64,000 nt of DNA, taken from assembly GCF_002245655.1 (NCBI RefSeq), contig NZ_NOIH01000003.1, positions 682,001 to 746,000 on the forward strand, in the 5' to 3' direction. This DNA comes from Thauera propionica (GTDB lineage: Bacteria > Pseudomonadota > Gammaproteobacteria > Burkholderiales > Rhodocyclaceae). Under the pieces are notes generated by a model. That model had not been told where the DNA came from. It worked only from the letters and a program-made list of their open reading frames with translations, and made no database searches. Made by a program: the position numbers and the translations under genes. Below are positions 1 through 8,091 of this stretch, one piece after another; position 1 is the stretch's first letter, and every line of letters starts with the position of its first letter.

Positions 1-789
1 TGGATCCAGCTGCTGTTCGTCCTCGCCGAGATCGCGCTCGCCCTGCCGCTGGCGTGGTGGGCGGCGCAGCGTGCGGGTTTCGAGACGCTCAACCGCTCGC
101 TGTCGAGCTACTTCGCGCAGCAGGGCGCGGCCGCCTTCCTCGCCCTGATCATCCTGTACAAGCTCGGCGACGCCTTCGCCGGCAGCCTGACCACGCCCTT
201 CCTGATCAAGGGCATGGGCTTCTCGCAGGAAGAGGTCGGCATCGCCAACAAGGTCATCGGCATCTGGCTCACCATCCTCGGCGCCTTCATCGGCGGGCTG
301 ATCATGACGCGGCTGGCGCTTTACCGCTCGCTGCTGCTGTTCGGCGTGCTGCAGCTGGTGTCGAACTTCGGCTTCTACCTGCTCGCCCAACTCGGCCGGG
401 GCGCCTGGGGCGCGGTGATGGTGCCGGCTTTCGACTGGGGCTTCGTTTCGCTGGATGCGCCCGCGGCGCTCGACCTGCTGCTGCTGACGGTGATCGCCGG
501 CGAGAACATCAGCGGCGGCATGGGCACGGTGGCCTTCGTCGCATTGCTGATGGGGCTGTGCAACCAGCGCTTCACCGCGACCCACTACGCCATGCTGTCG
601 GCCTTCGCCGCGGTGGGACGGATCTACGTCAGCCCGCTGTCGGGCGTGCTGTCGCAAAGCATCGGCTGGCCGGCCTTCTTCATCTTCTCCATCATTGTCG
701 CGGTACCCGGCGTGGTCATGGTGTGGTGGCTGCGGGACGCGCTCGGTCGCCTCGGGCGGCCGCAGGCCGACGGCGCGGTGGACGACTGA
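1..789 (+). CDS. ampG: AmpG-like muropeptide MFS permease, 3' part
   Basis: The reading frame is open from the first base, so the start lies outside the window; 262 C-terminal residues are visible. The product is a multi-pass inner-membrane protein. The stretch around bases 160-310 (YKLGDAFAGSLTTPFLIKG, then a G-x-x-x-x-G-rich helix) is the signature of AmpG permeases, which import 1,6-anhydro-muropeptides from the periplasm for cell-wall recycling. Several hydrophobic helices follow, including one with NISGGMGT. It ends 13 bases before azlC on the same strand, but no functional link to azlC is evident. Family assignment is firm; substrate follows from the family. Confidence 0.85.
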   Translation, partial: WIQLLFVLAEIALALPLAWWAAQRAGFETLNRSLSSYFAQQGAAAFLALIILYKLGDAFAGSLTTPFLIKGMGFSQEEVGIANKVIGIWLTILGAFIGGLIMTRLALYRSLLLFGVLQLVSNFGFYLLAQLGRGAWGAVMVPAFDWGFVSLDAPAALDLLLLTVIAGENISGGMGTVAFVALLMGLCNQRFTATHYAMLSAFAAVGRIYVSPLSGVLSQSIGWPAFFIFSIIVAVPGVVMVWWLRDALGRLGRPQADGAVDD

Positions 790-802
790 TGGCAGGGCAG
801 GC

Positions 803-1510
803 ATGAGCGCGGGCCGCGAATTCCTCGCCGGCTGCCGCGACGAGGCGCCGTTGCTGCTGGGCGTGGCCCCGTTCGGCATGATCTACGGCATCGCCGCACT
901 GTCGGCCGGCGTGCCGGCGTGGCTGGCGCAGCTGGCCTCGGCGGTGGTGTTCGCCGGCGCGGCGCAACTGGTGATCGTGCAGATGCTCGCTGCAGGCGCA
1001 GGGGCGCTGCCGATCGCACTCACCTCCGGCCTGCTCAACCTGCGCCATGTGCTCTACAGCGCGTCGATAGCCGAGTACGTGCGCCACCTGCCGCGACGCT
1101 GGCGCCTGCTGCTGGCCTACCTGCTGACCGACGAGGCCTACGCGGTGGCCGTGCTGCGTTACCAGCGCCGCGAGCCCGCAGCGGTCGACGCGCCTGATCT
1201 GCGCCACTGGTACTTCTTCGGCGCCGGTTTCACCTTGTGGGCGGGCTGGCAGCTCTCCACCGCGGCCGGCCTGCTGTTCGGCGCGACGATCCCGGCCGAA
1301 TGGGAACTCGATTTCGCCGTGCCGCTGACCTTCATCGCGCTGCTGACCCTGCTCCTGCGCGAGCGTGCCGGCCAGGCTGCGGCGCTGGTCGCCGGCCTGG
1401 GTGCGCTGGCCTTCGCCGCCCTGCCCTACAAGCTCGGGCTGGTCGCGGCGATCCTGCTCGGGCTGCTGGCCGGCGTATGGACGCTGCGCCGCCTGGAGCG
1501 CGCGGGATGA
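803..1510 (+). CDS. azlC: AzlC family branched-chain amino acid exporter, large subunit
   Basis: 235 residues, multi-pass membrane protein. The N-terminus (R-D-E-A-P-L-L-L-G-V-A-P-F-G) and the segment LLNLRHVLYSASIAEYV are typical of AzlC, the large subunit of the AzlCD (YgaZH-like) exporter of branched-chain amino acids and methionine. The ATG at 803 follows a purine-rich GGCAGGGCAGG stretch. The stop overlaps the azlD start by four bases (ATGA), so the two subunits are translationally coupled, as is usual for this pair. Confidence 0.88.
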   Translation: MSAGREFLAGCRDEAPLLLGVAPFGMIYGIAALSAGVPAWLAQLASAVVFAGAAQLVIVQMLAAGAGALPIALTSGLLNLRHVLYSASIAEYVRHLPRRWRLLLAYLLTDEAYAVAVLRYQRREPAAVDAPDLRHWYFFGAGFTLWAGWQLSTAAGLLFGATIPAEWELDFAVPLTFIALLTLLLRERAGQAAALVAGLGALAFAALPYKLGLVAAILLGLLAGVWTLRRLERAG

Positions 1511-1830
1511 GCACATCGGCACTGCTCGCATTGCTGATGGTCGTCGGCTTGCTGACCTTCCTGTACCGCTACGCAATGATCGGTTTCTTCGCCAGCCGCA
1601 GCCTGCCCGCCTGGCTGCACGCGCTGTGCCGCCACATCGCCCCGGCCAGCTTCGCCGCGCTCACGGCCAGCGCCTTGTTCGTCAGCGGTGGCGACGTGCA
1701 GTTCGCCTTCGACTCACCGCGTCCATGGGCGGCGCTGGTGGCCGTGATCGTCGCCTGGCGCACGCGTAACGTGCTGGCGACCATTGCGGCGGGCATGGCG
1801 GCGCTCTACCTGCTGAAGCTGCTGTTCTGA
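1507..1830 (+). CDS. azlD: AzlD family branched-chain amino acid exporter, small subunit
   Basis: 107 residues with about four hydrophobic segments, the usual size of AzlD (YgaH-like), the small partner of AzlC in the inner membrane. The motif LTFLYRYAMIGFFASR near the N-terminus and the RNVLATIAAGMAALYLL tail fit the family. Its ATG lies inside the azlC stop region (ATGA overlap). No terminator is obvious in the 75 bases before the next gene. Confidence 0.87.
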   Translation: MSTSALLALLMVVGLLTFLYRYAMIGFFASRSLPAWLHALCRHIAPASFAALTASALFVSGGDVQFAFDSPRPWAALVAVIVAWRTRNVLATIAAGMAALYLLKLLF

Positions 1831-1905
1831 TCGGCAGCCGTGCCGGTCGCGCTAGACTGCCGACCCCGGCCCGATGACCAACGCCTCTTCCCCTTGCACC
1901 CCGCC

Positions 1906-2643
1906 ATGACCGACGCCACCCCGACCGCCTCCGCCCTCATCGACGCCGCCCGCAAGCTGTCCGACGCCGTCGACGCGATGCGCTTCGCGCCGCCCGTCAC
2001 CCACGTGTACAACCCGCTCGACTATGCCTGGGATGTGCATCGCCGCTACCTCGAACGCTTCGGCGCCGGGCGCAAGCGCGTGGTCTTCGTCGGCATGAAC
2101 CCCGGCCCCTTCGGCATGGCCCAGATCGGTGTGCCCTTCGGCGAGATCGCCAGCGCGCGCGACTGGCTGGGGCTGGAAGGCCCGGTCGGCCAGCCGCGCG
2201 AAACCAACCCCAAGCGCCCGGTCGAGGGCTTCGCCTGCAGCCGCTCGGAAGTCAGCGGCCAGCGCCTGTGGGGGCTGTTCCGCGAGCGTTTTGGCACGGC
2301 CGAGGCCTTCTTCGCCGAGCATTTCGTCGCCAACTACTGCCCGCTCGCCTTCTTCGAGGGCGGCCGCAACCTGACGCCGGACAGGCTGCCGGCAGCCGAG
2401 CAGCGTCCGCTGCTCGAAGCCTGCGATGCCCACCTGCGCACACTGATCACGACGCTGCAGCCCGACTGGGTGATCGGCATCGGCAACTGGGCGGAGAAGC
2501 GTGCCATGGAGGCCCTGGCCGACGCGGGCAGCGTGAAGTTCGGCCGCATCCTGCACCCCAGCCCGGCCAGCCCGGCGGCCAACCGCGGCTGGGCAGCGGC
2601 AGCGACACGGCAGCTGGTCGACATGGGCATCTGGCCCGACTGA
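1906..2643 (+). CDS. SMUG1-type uracil-DNA glycosylase
   Basis: 245 residues. Motif GMNPGPFGM at residues 63-71 (Asn65 is the expected catalytic residue) and HPSPASPAANRGW at 217-229 are the two active-site motifs of SMUG1, the family 3 uracil-DNA glycosylases that excise uracil and oxidised pyrimidines in base excision repair. SMUG1 is mainly an animal family with a patchy set of bacterial members. I chose the ATG at 1906 because an in-frame extension to 1840 adds only unconserved sequence. It stands alone between azlD and the carbonic anhydrase gene. Confidence 0.85.
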   Translation: MTDATPTASALIDAARKLSDAVDAMRFAPPVTHVYNPLDYAWDVHRRYLERFGAGRKRVVFVGMNPGPFGMAQIGVPFGEIASARDWLGLEGPVGQPRETNPKRPVEGFACSRSEVSGQRLWGLFRERFGTAEAFFAEHFVANYCPLAFFEGGRNLTPDRLPAAEQRPLLEACDAHLRTLITTLQPDWVIGIGNWAEKRAMEALADAGSVKFGRILHPSPASPAANRGWAAAATRQLVDMGIWPD

Positions 2644-2719
2644 TCCGGCCGCTGAGCACACCCCATCACGGCGGACCGGTAAGGCACCGCATTCCCCGCA
2701 CGCTTACGCCTGCCGCGCG

Positions 2720-2733
2720 AATTATTCATAATT
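2720..2733. promoter_or_regulatory. AT-only inverted repeat upstream of can
   Basis: A 14-base palindrome, AATTAT-TC-ATAATT, lies 34 bases before the carbonic anhydrase ATG in an AT-rich island within very GC-rich DNA. It could be an operator or part of the promoter. No regulator can be named from the sequence. Confidence 0.4.
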
Positions 2734-2767
2734 ACGCCTTTACGCAATTCCAGACAGAGAAACGGCC

Positions 2768-3415
2768 ATGGCCCAGACGATCGAACACCTCTTTGGCAAC
2801 AACAAGGCCTGGTCCGAGCGCATGCATGCCGAAGACCCCGAGTTCTTCGCGCGCCTGGTCAAGCAGCAGTCTCCCGAATACCTGTGGATCGGCTGCTCGG
2901 ACAGCCGCGTGCCCGCCAACCAGATCATCGGCCTGGCGCCGGGCGAGGTCTTCGTCCATCGCAACATCGCCAACGTCGTCGTGCATACCGACCTCAACGC
3001 GCTGTCGGTCATCCACTACGCCGTCGAGATGCTGCGCGTGAAGCACATCCTAGTCGTGGGCCACTACGGTTGCGGCGGGGTCAAGGCGGCGCTCAACGAC
3101 AACCGCACCGGCCTCACCGACAACTGGCTGCGCCACGTGCAGGACGTGCGCGACCGCCACGAGGAACGCCTGGCGCAGATCGACGACCCCAATGCCCGCC
3201 TCGACCGGATGTGCGAACTCAACGCCATCCACCAGGTGGTGAACGTGTGCCAGACCTCGGTGTTGCGCGAGGCCTGGCAGCGTGGCCAAGGTGTCACCGT
3301 GCATGCCTGGTGCTACAGCCTGAACGACGGACTGGTGCGTGACCTCGGCGTGAGCGCCAACAGCCGTGAAGAGGCGATGGAGCTCTACCGCGGCGCGGTC
3401 GAACGCATCGCCTGA
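2768..3415 (+). CDS. can: Beta-class carbonic anhydrase
   Basis: 215 residues, cytoplasmic zinc enzyme interconverting CO2 and bicarbonate. All active-site residues are visible: Cys43-x-Asp45-x-Arg47 in GCSDSRVPANQ, and His99 and Cys102 in HYGCGG. This set and the length match E. coli Can (YadF). It provides bicarbonate for carboxylases. The start at 2768 is preceded by CAGAGAAACGGCC, with a weak ribosome-binding site. It is followed 20 bases later by the fructokinase gene, perhaps co-transcribed. Confidence 0.95.
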   Translation: MAQTIEHLFGNNKAWSERMHAEDPEFFARLVKQQSPEYLWIGCSDSRVPANQIIGLAPGEVFVHRNIANVVVHTDLNALSVIHYAVEMLRVKHILVVGHYGCGGVKAALNDNRTGLTDNWLRHVQDVRDRHEERLAQIDDPNARLDRMCELNAIHQVVNVCQTSVLREAWQRGQGVTVHAWCYSLNDGLVRDLGVSANSREEAMELYRGAVERIA

Positions 3416-3435
3416 CGGTCAGGACCGGCCGCGAC

Positions 3436-4338
3436 ATGCGCATCGGTATCGACCTCGGCGGCACCAAGATCGAACTCGTCGCGCTCGACGAGGACGGCGT
3501 CGAGCGCTTTCGCCGCCGCGTGCCGACCCCGCAGGGGGACTACCGCGCAACGCTGCAGGCGATCGCCGGCCTGGTGCGGAACGCCGAGCACGCCATCGGC
3601 TGCATGGCCAGCGTCGGCATCGGTACGCCCGGTTCGCTGTCGCCGAGTACGGGCCTCATCCGCAACGCCAATTCCACCTGCCTAAACGGTCAGCCGCTGC
3701 AGCAGGATCTGGAAGCGCTGCTGCAGCGGCCGCTGCGACTGGCAAACGACGCCAACTGCCTGGCGATGTCCGAAGCCACGGATGGCGCCGGCGCCAGTGC
3801 GGTGGTGGTGTTTGCCGTGATCCTCGGTACCGGCGTCGGTGGCGGACTCGTCGTGCGCGGCGGGCTGGTCAACGGCGCCAATGCCATCGCAGGTGAATGG
3901 GGCCACAACCCGCTGCCGCTGCCCGCAGAGGACGACCTGCCCCTGCCCGCCTGCTATTGCGGTCGTGCCGGCTGCATCGAGACCTACCTGTCCGGGCCGG
4001 GCATGGCGGCGGAGCACCAGTGGCGCCACGGCGGTCGGCTCGACGCGGCCGCAATCGTCGCGGGCGCAGCACAGGGCGATATCGCCTGCGAAGCCACGCT
4101 GCAAAGTTATGAACAGCGTCTAGCACGCGCGCTGGCCGGCGTCATCAACCTGCTCGATCCGGACGTGATCGTGCTTGGCGGCGGGCTGTCACGCGTCGAG
4201 CGCCTGTACGCCAACGTGCCACGGCTTTGGAAGGACGCCGTGTTCTCGGACCACGTCGCCACCCGCCTGCTGCCGGCCGCGCACGGCGATGCGTCCGGCG
4301 TACGCGGCGCGGCCTGGCTGTGGCCGGCCCGGACATAG
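3436..4338 (+). CDS. mak: ROK family fructokinase (Mak-like)
   Basis: 300 residues. It opens with the phosphate-binding motif GIDLGGTKIE (residues 4-13), has RLANDANCLA at the catalytic Asp, a glycine-rich ILGTGVGGG, and the ROK zinc site CYCGRAGCIETYLSGPG. The spacing and the NANSTCLNGQ segment closely follow E. coli Mak (YajF), an ATP-dependent fructokinase, so fructose phosphorylation is the best call; a related hexose is possible. It is convergent with priA, with 10 bases between the stop codons and no clear terminator. Confidence 0.85.
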   Translation: MRIGIDLGGTKIELVALDEDGVERFRRRVPTPQGDYRATLQAIAGLVRNAEHAIGCMASVGIGTPGSLSPSTGLIRNANSTCLNGQPLQQDLEALLQRPLRLANDANCLAMSEATDGAGASAVVVFAVILGTGVGGGLVVRGGLVNGANAIAGEWGHNPLPLPAEDDLPLPACYCGRAGCIETYLSGPGMAAEHQWRHGGRLDAAAIVAGAAQGDIACEATLQSYEQRLARALAGVINLLDPDVIVLGGGLSRVERLYANVPRLWKDAVFSDHVATRLLPAAHGDASGVRGAAWLWPART

Positions 4339-4348
4339 GCGCTAAAGG

Positions 4349-6526
4349 CTAGACCTCCAGCGGATCGACGTCCAACTGCCAGCGCAACTCGCGCGCGGTG
4401 CGCTGGCAGTACAGGAGCGCCACCCAGCCGGCCAGGAAGCCCTGCAGCATGCCCCGCTGGTCGGCCTCGAGCAGCAGTTGGGCGCGCTCGCGGCGGGCCA
4501 GCCGGGTCATGCGCATCGGCACCGGATCGTAGATGCGCAGGCCCTCGGGGGCGCGCTCCTCGGCCAGCCGGCGGGCATGGCGCAGGAACTCCACGGCATC
4601 GTCAAGTGCCGGCGCGTCGGCGCGCAGCATGGCCTGATAGGTAAAGGGCGGGAAGCCCGCACTGCGCCGCTCCTGCAGCTCCATGCGCGCAAAGGCATCG
4701 AAGTCGTGTCGCGCAAGGTGAAGATACAGCGGGTGCGCCGGATACTCGGTCTGGATCAGCACCTCGCCGGGCAGCGTGCCACGCCCTGCCCTGCCGCCCA
4801 CCTGCATCAGCTGCTGGAAAAGGCGCTCTGGCGCGCGGAAGTCGGCCGCGTGCAGCGAGGCATCGGCCCCGACCACACCGACCAGCGTGAGCTTCGGAAA
4901 ATCGTGGCCCTTCGCCATCATCTGGGTGCCGACCAGGATGTCGGCCCCGCCTTCGGCGATCGTCGCCAGCAGGCTTTCCCACTGCTTGCGCGTGCGCGCC
5001 GCATCGCGGTCCACGCGCAGCACGCGGGCCTGTGGGAAAAGTTCGGCAAGACGCGCCTCGATACGCTGCGTACCACGGCCGAAGGGCTGGATGTCCTGGT
5101 TGCCGCAGCTCGGGCAGGCGTGCGGGATGCCGCCGTCGCAGCCGCAGTGATGGCAGCGCAGACGACGGTCGGCCAGATGCACGACGAGGTTCGCGGAACA
5201 GTGGGGACAGCGGCTGACCCAGCCGCAGGACGGGCACGACAGCACCGGCGCATAGCCGCGGCGGTTGAGGAACACCAGGCTCTGTTCACCCCGTGCCAGG
5301 CGCTGCTCGATGGCCGCTTTCAGGCCAGGGCTGAGACCCTCATCGAGCTTCAGGCGGCGCACGTCGATGCAGCGTACCGTGGGCATCGACGCCGCCACCG
5401 CACGCTGGTTGAGCACCTGCAGCGCGTAGCGCTCGGCCCGGGCGTGATACCAGGTCTCGAGCGAGGGCGTGGCCGAGCCCAGCACTACCGGCACGTCGCG
5501 CTGGCGGCCCCGCCACACGGCGACGTCGCGCGCCGAATAGCGCACGCCTTCCTGCTGCTTGTACGAGGCGTCGTGCTCCTCGTCGACCAGGATCAGCCCC
5601 AGGCGTGGCAAGGGCGCGAACACCGCGAGCCGCGTACCGAGCACGATGTCCGCATGACCGCTCAGGGCTTGCACGAAACCGCGCGATCGGGCGCCGTCGG
5701 CCAGCCCGGAATGCAGGCTGACGACGTTGGCGGCGGCGAAGCGCTGCGCGACGCGGCGCTCGAGTTGCGGCGTCAGGGCGATCTCGGGCACCAGCATCAG
5801 CACCTGCCTGCCCCGTGACAGCATCTGCTCGGCCAGGCGCAGATAGACCTCGGTCTTTCCGCTGCCGGTCACGCCCTGCAGCAGCCAGGTCCGAAACCCC
5901 TCCCCGGTCTGCAGGATGGCCCGCACTGCGCCGTCCTGCTCGTCCGTCAGCACCGGCAGGGCGCCAGTGGTGCCACGGCGCTGTGCCTCGTCCACGGCCA
6001 CCCCCAGCCAGCCGCGACGCAGGAGCTCCCCCACCGCCTCGCCACCTTCGCGTTCGCGGATCACGCTGCGCCGCCACGGCGCCAAGTCCTGCGCCAGCGC
6101 CTGCAGCAGCGCCAGCGCCTTGCTCGGACGCCGCGCGGCGCCAAGCGCCGCATGGCCCGCCGGCGCGATCTCGAGCAGCGGGTCCTCATCCTCGCCGCTG
6201 ACGCCATCGGCGCGGCGCAAGCCGGGCGGCAAGGCCAGGGCGACGACCTCGCCGATCGGCGCGTGATAGTAGCGGGCAACGAAGGCGACCAGCTCGAGCC
6301 AGTCGGCTGGCAGGGGCGGCACGTCGCGCTGAATGTGATGCACCGTCTTGAGGCGTGCCAGGTCGACCTCCGCCTCGGCATCCAGCGCGACGATCAGACC
6401 GCTGCGCTCACCGCGTCCGAACGGAACTTTCACACAGCGTCCGATATCGGCAGCCGACGCATCTGACGCAGCGTAATCAAACACTTGCGGCAGGGGCAGC
6501 GGGAGGGCGACGCGGACAATGGTCAT
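4349..6526 (-). CDS. priA: Primosomal protein N', replication restart helicase PriA
   Basis: 725 residues. PriA is a 3'-5' DNA helicase that recognises stalled forks and reloads the replisome. Visible: an N-terminal 3'BD domain (residues 1-105), Walker A GVTGSGKT (218-225), the DEEH box (315-318), an SAT motif near 351, and a zinc domain with cysteines at about 431, 434, 440, 443, 458, 461, 471 and 474 that interrupts the helicase core as in all PriA. Length is standard. Its upstream region carries the DnaA-box cluster, so its promoter lies next to or inside that element. Confidence 0.96.
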   Translation of the reverse strand: MTIVRVALPLPLPQVFDYAASDASAADIGRCVKVPFGRGERSGLIVALDAEAEVDLARLKTVHHIQRDVPPLPADWLELVAFVARYYHAPIGEVVALALPPGLRRADGVSGEDEDPLLEIAPAGHAALGAARRPSKALALLQALAQDLAPWRRSVIREREGGEAVGELLRRGWLGVAVDEAQRRGTTGALPVLTDEQDGAVRAILQTGEGFRTWLLQGVTGSGKTEVYLRLAEQMLSRGRQVLMLVPEIALTPQLERRVAQRFAAANVVSLHSGLADGARSRGFVQALSGHADIVLGTRLAVFAPLPRLGLILVDEEHDASYKQQEGVRYSARDVAVWRGRQRDVPVVLGSATPSLETWYHARAERYALQVLNQRAVAASMPTVRCIDVRRLKLDEGLSPGLKAAIEQRLARGEQSLVFLNRRGYAPVLSCPSCGWVSRCPHCSANLVVHLADRRLRCHHCGCDGGIPHACPSCGNQDIQPFGRGTQRIEARLAELFPQARVLRVDRDAARTRKQWESLLATIAEGGADILVGTQMMAKGHDFPKLTLVGVVGADASLHAADFRAPERLFQQLMQVGGRAGRGTLPGEVLIQTEYPAHPLYLHLARHDFDAFARMELQERRSAGFPPFTYQAMLRADAPALDDAVEFLRHARRLAEERAPEGLRIYDPVPMRMTRLARRERAQLLLEADQRGMLQGFLAGWVALLYCQRTARELRWQLDVDPLEV

Positions 6527-6640
6527 GCAGAATCGTGGACGTACAGGAAAAGTCTTATCAGTCAGTATCTTGGCGCCGATTTGTGAGAATAAACCGAGAA
6601 AATACGGGCCAAGTATCTGGCGGCGAAACCGGAGGTCCGC

Positions 6641-6839
6641 TTGTCCACAAATCCTGTGGATAAGTTTGTGGGAAAACTGGGTGCATCGGGCTCAAACGAG
6701 CGCAAAGACTGGGTTTTCGTCACACTGCCTTAACATTGTGCGATTTCAAAACCCTTTATTTTCAATACTTTATTGATTTAATCGCATAATGCGCCATCCC
6801 GGTGCATTAGGGCTCGCAGGAACGGCTCGATGTGTATAA
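6641..6839. other. oriC-like region: DnaA boxes plus AT-rich block between priA and hemE
   Basis: The 393 bases between hemE and priA contain no gene. They hold a reverse-strand perfect DnaA box TTATCCACA (6655-6663), a reverse TTATACACA (6831-6839, fits TTWTNCACA), and one-mismatch boxes TTGTCCACA (6641-6649, forward) and TTTCCCACA (6667-6675, reverse). Three boxes sit within 35 bases, two of them 12 bases apart. Between the clusters, 6731-6792 is strikingly AT-rich for this genome and could unwind. This is the usual makeup of a bacterial origin. The site is 18 kb from dnaA, but hemE-linked origins are established in alphaproteobacteria such as Caulobacter. Whether it is active cannot be told from sequence. 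Confidence 0.6.
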
Positions 6840-6874
6840 GTCAAGCCTTACGGACGCAATTTCGTGCTTGACAG

Positions 6875-6907
6875 CGGCTGTCGTTCTCCCACGGAAAACG
6901 ACAGCCG
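6875..6907 (-). terminator. Hairpin downstream of hemE
   Basis: Perfect 11-base inverted repeat (CGGCTGTCGTT / AACGACAGCCG) with an 11-base loop, 13 bases past the hemE stop. There is no T-run after it on the minus strand, so it is a stable 3' hairpin rather than a textbook intrinsic terminator. It may insulate the origin-like region from hemE transcription. Confidence 0.55.
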
Positions 6908-6919
6908 GTAGCGCAGGTA

Positions 6920-7990
6920 TCAGCCTTGTGCGCGCAGCTTGCGGCTGTGCTCGTGAACGGTATCGACCAGCACGCTGACGTTCTCGGGCGGCGTGAACTG
7001 CGAGATGCCGTGACCGAGGTTGAAGACGTGGCCCGGATGATTGCCGAACGCATCCAGCACGCGACGGGTCTCGTTGGCGACGGCCTCGGGCGGAGCGAAC
7101 AGCACGTTGGGGTCGAGGTTGCCCTGCAGCGCGACCTTGTCGCCGACGAGACGGCGCGCGCGGCCAATGTCCATGGTCCAGTCGAGGCCGACCGCATCGC
7201 AGCCGATCGCGGCAATCGACTCGAGCCAGAGGCCGCCGCCCTTGGTGAACACGATGCTCGGCACGCGCTGGCCGTCGCGCTCGCGGATCAGGCCGGCAAC
7301 CACCTGCTCGAGGTAGCGCAGCGAGAATTCCCTGTAGGCCGCCTCGGACAGCACCCCACCCCAGGAGTCGAACACCATCACGGCCTGCGCGCCGGCCTCG
7401 ATCTGGGCGTTGAGATACTTCACCACCGCCTGCGCCGTGACCTCGAGGATGTGGTGCATCAGGTCGGGGCGGCTGTAGGCCAGGCTCTTGACCTTGCGGT
7501 AGTCGTCGGACGAGCCGCCTTCGACCATGTAGCAGGCCAGGGTCCACGGGCTGCCGGAGAATCCGATCAGCGGCACGCTGCCGTCGAGCGCGCGGCGGAT
7601 CTCGCTGACTGCGTCCATCACGTACTGCAGCTCGGCGTGCGGATCGGGGGCGGAGAGGTTGCGGATCTCCCACTCGTCCTTGAGCGGGCGCTCGAAGCGC
7701 GGGCCCTCGCCTTCGGCGAAGTACAGGCCAAGGCCCATGGCGTCGGGCACGGTGAGGATGTCCGAGAACAGGATGGCCGCGTCGAGGTCGTAGCGTGCCA
7801 GCGGCTGCAGCGTCACCTCGCAGGCCAGCGCCGGGTTCTTGCACAGGTTCAGGAAGCTGCCGGCGCGCTTGCGCGTCTCGCAGTACTCCGGCAGGTAGCG
7901 GCCGGCCTGACGCATCAGCCAGACGGGCGTGTATTCGGTGGGCTGGCGCAGCAGGGCGCGCAGGAAGGTATCGTTCTTGAGACGGCTCAC
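6920..7990 (-). CDS. hemE: Uroporphyrinogen decarboxylase
   Basis: 356 residues; decarboxylates uroporphyrinogen III to coproporphyrinogen III in haem synthesis. The N-terminal motif [15 protein letters not shown] (RQAGRY at about 27-32) and [17 protein letters not shown] are diagnostic. I chose the GTG at 7990 rather than the upstream GTG at 8020: it has a good AAGAGGA ribosome-binding site at the right distance and gives the family's usual beginning ([10 protein letters not shown]). It is transcribed toward the DnaA-box region. Confidence 0.95.
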   Translation of the reverse strand: MSRLKNDTFLRALLRQPTEYTPVWLMRQAGRYLPEYCETRKRAGSFLNLCKNPALACEVTLQPLARYDLDAAILFSDILTVPDAMGLGLYFAEGEGPRFERPLKDEWEIRNLSAPDPHAELQYVMDAVSEIRRALDGSVPLIGFSGSPWTLACYMVEGGSSDDYRKVKSLAYSRPDLMHHILEVTAQAVVKYLNAQIEAGAQAVMVFDSWGGVLSEAAYREFSLRYLEQVVAGLIRERDGQRVPSIVFTKGGGLWLESIAAIGCDAVGLDWTMDIGRARRLVGDKVALQGNLDPNVLFAPPEAVANETRRVLDAFGNHPGHVFNLGHGISQFTPPENVSVLVDTVHEHSRKLRAQG

Positions 7991-8091
7991 GTCGAGTCCT
8001 CTTGGCAGTCGTTCAGGCACAAGGCGTGATTATCGCCTGTCAGCGACGGCGATGGGGTTGTCGCGCATCAAGCCGGTGCGCCGCGCGGGGG

